Below are positions 17,004-24,637 of a DNA stretch of 45,158 nt, piece by piece. The translations under genes and the position numbers were made by a program. Each line of letters opens with the position of its first letter. Position 1 is the first letter of the stretch. Below the pieces are notes generated by a model that searched no databases, had not been told where the DNA came from, and saw only the letters and a program-made list of their open reading frames with translations. The stretch lies in IMG/VR virus record IMGVR_UViG_3300022752_000126, positions 1 to 45,158 of that record; one strand, given 5' to 3'. The DNA is from a virus.

Positions 17004-19037
17004 ATGATAGCGGGATCAGCAAATTTAAAAACTTTATTATACAATAGCACCAATATCAAAATTGGTTCTGGATGCTATATTGAATATAATATGAACACAA
17101 TGTTAGATGGAGTTTCTGCCTCTAATAATATAGCAGACACATCTTATACTTCACAAATTGTAGATGCCATTGGTCAATCTATTTGGCCAAGCAGTAGGCC
17201 AAATCCATATAAAAAATTATTTCCTGTAGATTCAATTATCAAACCTTTCAGACCAACAGTTTCTGGAATCAAATATTTTATTTTAGAAAAACCAGTCGCA
17301 AACGGTGGACCAACAGAAATACAAAAAAACACTTTCTCAAACTATAGATCTGTATCGTATCCAGAAAATCAGCCTAGAATATATTATCCAGGGGAAAGCA
17401 CATATTATAAATATTGGGTGACACCTAAAGATACTGGTGTAAATATTACTATTAATTATTTAACTAATCTTACTCAATATGCACTAACAAATAAAATAGT
17501 TTTAAAATTTGAAAGCACGCACAGCCTTCCATCTACATACACAATTAAAATAGTTAAATCAAATAATACAGAAGAAACTATTGCTAATGCATTAACAACA
17601 CCAGCAAATGGATTAGTTGAATTGTATTATAATGGAACATCGTGGTCAACAGTAGAATCAAATTTATTTGCAACTCCAGTAACAATTAAATCAATAATAG
17701 TTACAACACCAAGTGCTGGGTCTAACAGAATAATTGGAGTAACTGAAGTATCTGCTAGGTGGATAAAGGATATCTCAACAGACTTGGTATCATTTGAAAT
17801 AAGTAAAGAGTCATCCTCTAGCTCAGAAGATTTATTGCCAGTAGGAAAAGTAACAGCAAATAGTATTAATTTAGAATTAAATAGATATAATACAAGTACA
17901 CTTGAATATGTTTCATATAGCAGAACATCTTCTTTAAATCCGTCTTTAACCTATATGATAAAAAATGCAAAACTTATACCATTTTTTAAAATATATCATG
18001 AAAATGGATTGATAGTAGACGGTTCAGAAAAATATGATCAAATTAATCAAGGAGATTTTTATATAAATGAATTTAATATTTCTAGTCAAGGCGAAGTGTC
18101 ATTAACAGCTCTGGATTCAGCAAAATATTTAATGGAAGTTATATCCCCAGACATACTATGTGAGTCTTACCCAGTTACTGCAATTATTAGAAGATTACTA
18201 GATTCAGTGGGATACACTAATTATAAATTTAATCTATCTACTGGAGCAGACTCTTCTATTCCATTAATTAATTATTTTTGGACAGATGGATCAAAAACAG
18301 TATGGGAATACCTGCAAGAGCTATGTAGAGATATTCAAATGAATGCTATTGTAGATGAAAATGATGTTTTGCAATTTTATAGTAGAAACTATATGTATTC
18401 ACGAACAACAAAAGATTGGAATTTTTATCAAGAAAAAGAAGGAAATGCTTTACCAAACATTATTGATTTTTCTAAAAAAGAAATGCCATCTGCTAATCAA
18501 GTTAAAATAAGATGGAGTACTCCAACAACTAGTGAGTATTTACAATCATCAGACCCTCTGTGGCAATCCTCAGAGTCATTTATAATTGCTGGCGGACTTA
18601 CAGAGTCACTAAATGCTTCTGGTAATAGCAATATTGCAATTGATTTATCTGGACCTAGCGTATATAATAAATTAATATCTGGATTTAATTTTGAAGGATA
18701 TTTTTTAGTAGACTCAGAAATTATTGAATATGATGCAATGGGGTATCAGTACATACCATCAGAAACAACAAACACCACGGTTACAGATGCAATTAACGGC
18801 ACTGTTTTAAATAATGGAACAAACCCTGTAAACATATGGATAGAATCAGCATCTGATTTAAGTAAATATACTGCTTTATCAAAACCACCAACAGGCACAA
18901 CTATTCAAATAAATATAAAACCAAATGGTAGATATAGAATTAAAACAAGAGGCGCTCTAGGAACAACGGCTGCTACACACAATTATAGTGGCGCACCATC
19001 TTCAAGTTATTCATGGACAGGAGTTTTAGTAGGATGA
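17004..19037 (+). CDS. Tail hub protein, N-terminal part (minor tail protein)
   Basis: 677 aa. Starts one base after the upstream stop. Residues ~240-470 hold hub-like segments: VSFEISKESSSSSEDLLPVG (~259-278), VSLTALDSAKYLMEVISPD (~361-379) and ESYPVTAIIRRLLDSVGY (~383-400), followed by WTDGSKTVWEYLQELCRDIQ (~425). These resemble the gp27/Tal-type hub fold of baseplates. The typical C-terminal hub segment is missing here but present at the end of the next gene, so the hub seems to be split across two overlapping genes. N-terminal ~250 residues are beta-rich, perhaps a carbohydrate-binding insertion. Confidence 0.68.
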   Translation: MIAGSANLKTLLYNSTNIKIGSGCYIEYNMNTMLDGVSASNNIADTSYTSQIVDAIGQSIWPSSRPNPYKKLFPVDSIIKPFRPTVSGIKYFILEKPVANGGPTEIQKNTFSNYRSVSYPENQPRIYYPGESTYYKYWVTPKDTGVNITINYLTNLTQYALTNKIVLKFESTHSLPSTYTIKIVKSNNTEETIANALTTPANGLVELYYNGTSWSTVESNLFATPVTIKSIIVTTPSAGSNRIIGVTEVSARWIKDISTDLVSFEISKESSSSSEDLLPVGKVTANSINLELNRYNTSTLEYVSYSRTSSLNPSLTYMIKNAKLIPFFKIYHENGLIVDGSEKYDQINQGDFYINEFNISSQGEVSLTALDSAKYLMEVISPDILCESYPVTAIIRRLLDSVGYTNYKFNLSTGADSSIPLINYFWTDGSKTVWEYLQELCRDIQMNAIVDENDVLQFYSRNYMYSRTTKDWNFYQEKEGNALPNIIDFSKKEMPSANQVKIRWSTPTTSEYLQSSDPLWQSSESFIIAGGLTESLNASGNSNIAIDLSGPSVYNKLISGFNFEGYFLVDSEIIEYDAMGYQYIPSETTNTTVTDAINGTVLNNGTNPVNIWIESASDLSKYTALSKPPTGTTIQINIKPNGRYRIKTRGALGTTAATHNYSGAPSSSYSWTGVLVG

Positions 19038-20689
19038 GCACCTATACAGCAATTATTGATTTAGTTGTAGAGGCTTCCGAAACTGGAGCAGTTATTACTG
19101 CAGCAACATATCCAGGATTATCTAATCCTACAAATTATAATGTTATTATAATTAAACAATTAGATCAGGGTCAAGAAGAAGTACAAAATTTTAATGTATC
19201 TTCACAACCAATTACTGTAAGCAATTTAATAGCTGGAACTTCATATGAGGCTGTTGTTATTCCATCCTTAAACGGTGTATTTGATCCACGGGGTCGTTGG
19301 ACAAAGAAATTTAGTACTACATCTAGTTATGGGGGACAAACAGTTTCTTCAACAAGGCAAGATTTTAAAGTTAGCAAATCTTATTTACAATTAGCAGTAA
19401 CTTCAGACCAATATAAAAATAAACAGTCTGCTGTTTTTTATAGAAATTTTGATTCATTAACAATTCCAACCACGTCAGCAGTTTCAACAACTAACGGAAA
19501 TTCATATAATGCTGGGTATTTTTCTTTTGGAACAAGTCTAATAATGAAAGATACTTTAGAAAATACATTACATGCTGGAGGACTAGGATTCTTTTTAAAT
19601 GAATCAGCAACAAGTGGCTATTATATAATTATGGAATCAACTTCCTCGTCTGCTGCAATTTTAGATAAAAAATCTGTAAGAATTGAAAAGTGGATAGGAA
19701 GTAACAAAATACCATTAAAAGAGGTGGGAACAAGAACTGAATCTACCATAGAAGGAATATTTGGCGGAAGAACATATAATGTTGATATTAAGGTTAAAAT
19801 ACAAAATCAATCTGTTACTATTACAGCATTTATAAATGGATACGGTATTACAGTAACTGATACAACATATAAAATAAATAATAAGGTAGAAGCAAAATCC
19901 ACAATTTTACCTCCTACTAAAAAAATGTCATTAGTTTGCACTAGAGGTGAAGTTGCCTTTGACTATGCATATGCCAATACCCTAACGCCATTTCAGTATA
20001 ACGACAGGCTTTCAGAATTAAATATATATCAAGGTCAATTTAATAACGATTTAATAAATGCATCATATGGCGATTTAATTTATATGAGTAACTATCAAGC
20101 TGACGAGATAGCAGCAAATAACAAAAAGGCAGTAGCCGTAGACGAATTTGGAACAGTGGTAAGAGAAATTATTAAAAGAGACGTATCCTTTAATAAAAGG
20201 CCAGCTTATCCAACAATGTGGAGTACTGGAATAAATCCTTTTGCAAAAATACTTGGCAAAAAGATTTCTAATTTTGGGTCACAAATATTTGTTATGAATA
20301 ATACTTCACAAACAATTCCGCTATCAAATGGAGCAGAAGCATCATTTCTTTTATTAGGAAACAGCTTAGGTAGTTCAGGAGATCTAGAGTATGTCACAGA
20401 TGAGCTAAATGATTATGTAACAAAAGAACCAGCAGTATTTATTTCTAGTTGGTTGCAAAACGAATCAGATGTAAAATCTCTTGCTAATTGGATTAAATCA
20501 AATGTTATAAATAAAGGAAGAATTGTCAATATGACAATCTTTGGAAACCCTTTAGTTTCAGTCGGAGATATAGTCTCAATTAAAAATACATACCAAGGAC
20601 TTGCTGGAACAGAGAATTTTATTGTTACAGAAATAAAACATTCATTTTCTGAAGGATTGGAGACATCAATTACCTGTAGAACTTTATAG
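19034..20689 (+). CDS. Tail hub C-terminal part with FN3-like and LamG-like insertions
   Basis: 551 aa from the ATG at 19034, which overlaps the previous stop (ATGA); an ATG at 19013 in the same frame is possible but lies further inside the upstream gene. Residues ~1-95 look like an FN3 domain. Residues ~115-330 look like a LamG jelly roll (GYFSFGTSLIMKDTLENT; VDIKVKIQNQSVTITAFING). The last ~150 residues, ending GNPLVSVGDIVSIKN and VTEIKHSFSEGLETSITCR, match the end of phage hub proteins. Together with the upstream gene it would make one hub plus adhesin modules. Confidence 0.65.
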   Translation: MSTYTAIIDLVVEASETGAVITAATYPGLSNPTNYNVIIIKQLDQGQEEVQNFNVSSQPITVSNLIAGTSYEAVVIPSLNGVFDPRGRWTKKFSTTSSYGGQTVSSTRQDFKVSKSYLQLAVTSDQYKNKQSAVFYRNFDSLTIPTTSAVSTTNGNSYNAGYFSFGTSLIMKDTLENTLHAGGLGFFLNESATSGYYIIMESTSSSAAILDKKSVRIEKWIGSNKIPLKEVGTRTESTIEGIFGGRTYNVDIKVKIQNQSVTITAFINGYGITVTDTTYKINNKVEAKSTILPPTKKMSLVCTRGEVAFDYAYANTLTPFQYNDRLSELNIYQGQFNNDLINASYGDLIYMSNYQADEIAANNKKAVAVDEFGTVVREIIKRDVSFNKRPAYPTMWSTGINPFAKILGKKISNFGSQIFVMNNTSQTIPLSNGAEASFLLLGNSLGSSGDLEYVTDELNDYVTKEPAVFISSWLQNESDVKSLANWIKSNVINKGRIVNMTIFGNPLVSVGDIVSIKNTYQGLAGTENFIVTEIKHSFSEGLETSITCRTL

Positions 20690-20697
20690 TTTTAAAA

Positions 20698-20706
20698 TGG
20701 TATAAT
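20698..20706 (+). promoter_or_regulatory. Extended -10 promoter TGGTATAAT, near-leaderless
   Basis: A perfect TGnTATAAT box ends 8 nt before the ATG at 20715. No -35 is properly spaced and no ribosome binding site lies in the 8-nt gap, so the mRNA should begin at or next to the start codon. Confidence 0.7.
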
Positions 20707-20714
20707 AAAAAGAT

Positions 20715-21509
20715 ATGAATACTCCAAATAAAAGACTAAGTGTAAGTGACCTTAATAGAGGTCAAGTCTTTGTTCTTACCGATTCCAGCCCAGAAACAGT
20801 ACTAGCATTTCCAGGCACATATTTAATATTAAAGGGAAGCGGAATAGATTACTCTAAATATTTAACCGCAAACTTGTATTCATCTGGGGCATCAGGATAT
20901 GTAAACGAAGATGGTGGCACATTAACGGACACTCCAACACTAGAAGATCTATTGGATATACCAGAGCTTTCAGATATAGAAAGTATAACTTATGAACCAT
21001 ATTATGACATTGCAACAAAAGTTCAAAAGGTTAGAGCTATATTAAGAGTTAGAAATTCAAGCCAAAATAAAACTAATGTAGATGGGGTAGATGTTAGAAT
21101 ATCAAATCCTACTACAATTGTTCAAGTTGCAAGCAAATCATCTTTATCTGTTCCATTTATTACTCCAACCCCCAGTGTGCCTTCTGTATACTTTAAAAGA
21201 GATGGGACAAGAATTTCTTGGGGATGGGACAATGTTTCTGGACTTGGATCATATTCAAGTGTAAGATATGATTGGATAATAAGTTCATCAAGTGGATCAT
21301 CCGCCACTGCTTTAAACAGTGGATCAAAAACTTACTCTACAACAAATTCAAATAATATTGGAAGTAGCAATGTTATAAAAACTTATAGGGTAGACTCACG
21401 AGACGGAGACACATTAGCAACATCTTCATCTAGATGGCTTAGAGTAAGAGCTGTGGTGACAGGAACAAATGGAACGGAATATTCTTCTGCATATTCCACA
21501 CCAATTTAG
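20715..21509 (+). CDS. Tail fiber/minor tail protein with FN3-like domain
   Basis: 264 aa. Residues ~1-85 are acidic and helical-to-beta with no recognised fold. Residues ~150-264 look like an FN3-type domain (VPSVYFKRDGTRISWGWDNV, then SSSRWLRVRAVVTGTNG). FN3 modules are common in tail-tip proteins and are thought to touch host surface polymers. It is the first gene of a new transcript with a near-leaderless start. The stop is inside the ribosome binding site of the next gene, so the two are probably translated together. Confidence 0.7.
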   Translation: MNTPNKRLSVSDLNRGQVFVLTDSSPETVLAFPGTYLILKGSGIDYSKYLTANLYSSGASGYVNEDGGTLTDTPTLEDLLDIPELSDIESITYEPYYDIATKVQKVRAILRVRNSSQNKTNVDGVDVRISNPTTIVQVASKSSLSVPFITPTPSVPSVYFKRDGTRISWGWDNVSGLGSYSSVRYDWIISSSSGSSATALNSGSKTYSTTNSNNIGSSNVIKTYRVDSRDGDTLATSSSRWLRVRAVVTGTNGTEYSSAYSTPI

Positions 21510-21516
21510 GAGAAAA

Positions 21517-22644
21517 ATGATTAAAGGAACATATATATACTATCAAGACGGAAAAGAAATTGCCCGTTCTTCAAACGTTATTACAAAATTTGGTAAAAGA
21601 TTTTTAACAAATACAATTGCTGGTAATGTCTCTAATTTAAAAAAAGATATAGCGGTAGGAATTGATTATAACCCTGCTACAGAAAATGACACCAAACTTG
21701 GATTTGAATTCTACAGAGTACCAGTATTTTTTGGATCATCTGACATACAGACAGTAGAAGGAGCATCTACATATTCTGCAATTTTTAAAACATCTATACC
21801 ACAAGATGTAGAGGGACATATTAATGAAATAGGTTTATATCCATCAACTCGTTCTTCTATAAATAATTTTGATAGTAAGTTTTTAACAGATTTTTCTAGC
21901 TATTTAGATTGGACTGACGAGGATTTATTTAAAGCAGATTTTTCTACTAACAATCCAAGAATAGGAAATAACTTAGTAGTAATGCAGTCAGACGGATCAG
22001 CATCAAATGAATATTTTTATAACATTTCACCAATTGATTTATCTGGGTACAGTGCAAATGATACTTTAAGATTAGCATATAACAAATTAGATGCGAATCT
22101 AAGTTCTATTAAGATTAGACTTTATAGTTCTCCTACTCAATATTTTCAGTATCAAATAAGCGCACCATCTAGTTTAGGACACACCATTACAAGCGACATT
22201 CCAATGTCTTTAATTTTTGCTGGGGCAAGCGTGTCGGCACCAGATAAATCATCTATTAATAAAATTGGAATTACAATAACCCCATCTGGAAGTTCTACTA
22301 CATATGTTGGCTTTGATGGATTAAGAATTAACGATGAAGATACTTTTGATCCATTCTTTGGATTAATTAGCAGATCTGTTGTTATTAATTCAACATCAAT
22401 ATCTGGAACATCTGGACAAAATACTATAACGGTTGGATCAATAAATAATTTATTTGTAGGACAACCAGTTTCTGGAACTGGAATAGCGTCTGGCGCATTA
22501 ATTTCAAGTATATTAAATAACACGGTAACTCTTTCAAAAAATAATACTGCAACAGTATCTGGTAGTGGATCTTTTTATGGAATTAAAAAAATTGCTGGTA
22601 GATCCTTGGATATAGAATATAAACTAGACCTAGACTGGAACTAA
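21517..22644 (+). CDS. Minor tail / fiber protein
   Basis: 375 aa from the ATG at 21517, which has TAGGAGA 4 nt upstream. An upstream ATG at 21469 lies inside the previous gene and has no ribosome binding site. N-terminal MIKGTYIYYQDGKEIARSSN and ITKFGKRFLTNTIAGNVSN resemble attachment modules of phage fibers that begin with a short strand and a Gly/Lys loop. The centre (about 115-280) is a beta sandwich that may be carbohydrate-binding. The C-terminal ~85 residues are Ser/Gly/Thr-rich. Specific function not recognised; position is between two fiber genes. Confidence 0.7.
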   Translation: MIKGTYIYYQDGKEIARSSNVITKFGKRFLTNTIAGNVSNLKKDIAVGIDYNPATENDTKLGFEFYRVPVFFGSSDIQTVEGASTYSAIFKTSIPQDVEGHINEIGLYPSTRSSINNFDSKFLTDFSSYLDWTDEDLFKADFSTNNPRIGNNLVVMQSDGSASNEYFYNISPIDLSGYSANDTLRLAYNKLDANLSSIKIRLYSSPTQYFQYQISAPSSLGHTITSDIPMSLIFAGASVSAPDKSSINKIGITITPSGSSTTYVGFDGLRINDEDTFDPFFGLISRSVVINSTSISGTSGQNTITVGSINNLFVGQPVSGTGIASGALISSILNNTVTLSKNNTATVSGSGSFYGIKKIAGRSLDIEYKLDLDWN

Positions 22645-22645
22645 A

Positions 22646-24637
22646 ATGGCAGCATATCAAGATTTATTAAAAGACACCTCAGTTGCCGTAGAAAACGGTA
22701 ATTATTTTGTCGTAACTATTACAGATCTTGAATTAAATACAAACTACCCAATTCAACTTAGATGGAAATATAAAGATGGAACATTTGGATTATGGTCTGC
22801 ATCAAAAGTTTTAACTACTCCAGGAGAAACTCTTCCAGGAACTCCAGACCTACCAGTTGGCAGTGTAACTGCAGAGCCAGGTTTAATTAAAATAACTTGG
22901 AACGGAAATGATGCAGCTGGCAGAGCAATTACAAATATAGATAGAATTGATATATATATTGATGGTTCTCCATTCGATGGAACAAAGCCAGCAGGAAGTT
23001 TTAAAGCTGCAGGCACACAAACAATTGCAGCACCAGCAGGAGAGTATGCAGTAGCATTATATGCTATATCAAATTATGGAAGTAGATCTGCAGTAAGTTT
23101 ACCAAGGTCAATATTAGTTCCAGCAGTTGGAGAAATTGTTTTATCTCCAGAAGATCCAGACACACCAATAGTAACTGCAGGACTAGCTTCTGTTATTGTT
23201 GAATGGAGCGGTAAAAGTTTAGATACAAATGGCGACCCAGTAGACTTTACTAAAGGAAGTTTTGCTGGCGCAAAAGTATTCATAGGAACTACATCAGGAT
23301 TTACTACAAGTAATGATAACTGGGTTCACACATTAAATTTTGCAAATGGATCAAATAAAGTTTCAATAGGTGTTGGAACTATTATTAATAAAACACTAGG
23401 AACACTTCTTCAATATGGAGTTCCGTATTATATTAAAATAGACACAATAAATGCTAATGGGGTTGCAAACGGGCAACCAGTTTCTGCAGATGGTAATCCA
23501 ATTACTGTATTAAAATTACCAGCTAGCGAAATAAGTACTGGTACATTAACTGCAGATAACTCAATTACAGCAGGAGTTAGCGGAGGTCAAAGAGTTGTTA
23601 TATCTGGAAGCTCCTCTCCATTTATTATTTATGGAACAGACGGAACTACAAAATTATTAGAATATTTAACATCTGGAACTACTGGGACACTTGCAATAAA
23701 AGGATCTGGAACATTTACTGGAGATTTAGAAATAGGATCAGGCAACACAATATTTAAAGCCGTGCCAGCAACTGGAATCTGGTTAGGAAATGCTAACTAT
23801 TTAAGCGCTCCATTCCGTGTATCTAATAGCGGATACATTACAGCAACATATGGGGATATTGGTGGATGGAATTTAGGAGAGTCTTACTTACAAAACTCTA
23901 CAGGAACTTTAAAGATAAATAGCGGAACAGATCCAAATATATTTTTAGGAAGTAGTTCTGGGTATCATTTTAGACTAACCCCCTCTTCTATATCTCATTA
24001 TAATGGCGGATCTCCAACTGGTAAATTTACATTAACAGCATCTCCTGGAGCTGGAGACTCACATTTATCTATGTCTGGAAATATAACTGGTTCAACAATT
24101 ACAGGATCTTCTTTTACATTACAAGAAGGTGGTACGTATAATATATGGAATTCAACAAAATTTATTGTTGGAGACGCTAATAGTTATATATCAACAGATT
24201 ATGGAACTGGAAAAATCACCATGTTTTCTGGTCAACTACCAGCAGATATTACTGGTGGTGAAGAAGATGGGTCTGGATATAATGGATATTTAAGCGAGTC
24301 ACAAATAGTATTAGGTGCTCAAACAATTAGCCAAGTAGTTGGAAATTCAGTAAAAGGAGTTAGAATATATAATATTCCTACTCTTGGTAATTATGTAACA
24401 GCAACGGCAAGTTTATTAAATGGAAGTAGTGGTGTGCCAAGTACAAACATTACACAATATGCTAACTATGATGGCACTAAAGGTTATGGATCGGCTGCAA
24501 GACAAAGAATGGTTGTTGCAGATCCGTATAATGATAATATGTTAAAAAGAGGCCTTGGAGTTTATTACGGAACTAGAACGTCTGTTCCTACCGCATCAAC
24601 AGGGGTTGTTGGAGATCTATGGGTTAGCTGGGCCTAA
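22646..24637 (+). CDS. Tail fiber with FN3-like and beta-helical repeats
   Basis: 663 aa. Residues ~1-250 contain two or three FN3-like modules (LNTNYPIQLRWKYKDG; VTAEPGLIKITWNGND; ASVIVEWSGKSLDTNGD). From ~290 (LPASEISTGTLTADN) the sequence turns into short repeated strands with Gly turns, such as GTFTGDLEIGSGNTIF, YITATYGDIGGWNLGESYL and SGNITGSTITGSSFTL, consistent with a right-handed beta-helix or triple-stranded fiber stem. The C-terminus (GVYYGTRTSVPTASTGVVGD) is a short knob. It is likely a receptor-binding fiber. The stop overlaps the next start (TAATG). Confidence 0.78.
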   Translation: MAAYQDLLKDTSVAVENGNYFVVTITDLELNTNYPIQLRWKYKDGTFGLWSASKVLTTPGETLPGTPDLPVGSVTAEPGLIKITWNGNDAAGRAITNIDRIDIYIDGSPFDGTKPAGSFKAAGTQTIAAPAGEYAVALYAISNYGSRSAVSLPRSILVPAVGEIVLSPEDPDTPIVTAGLASVIVEWSGKSLDTNGDPVDFTKGSFAGAKVFIGTTSGFTTSNDNWVHTLNFANGSNKVSIGVGTIINKTLGTLLQYGVPYYIKIDTINANGVANGQPVSADGNPITVLKLPASEISTGTLTADNSITAGVSGGQRVVISGSSSPFIIYGTDGTTKLLEYLTSGTTGTLAIKGSGTFTGDLEIGSGNTIFKAVPATGIWLGNANYLSAPFRVSNSGYITATYGDIGGWNLGESYLQNSTGTLKINSGTDPNIFLGSSSGYHFRLTPSSISHYNGGSPTGKFTLTASPGAGDSHLSMSGNITGSTITGSSFTLQEGGTYNIWNSTKFIVGDANSYISTDYGTGKITMFSGQLPADITGGEEDGSGYNGYLSESQIVLGAQTISQVVGNSVKGVRIYNIPTLGNYVTATASLLNGSSGVPSTNITQYANYDGTKGYGSAARQRMVVADPYNDNMLKRGLGVYYGTRTSVPTASTGVVGDLWVSWA

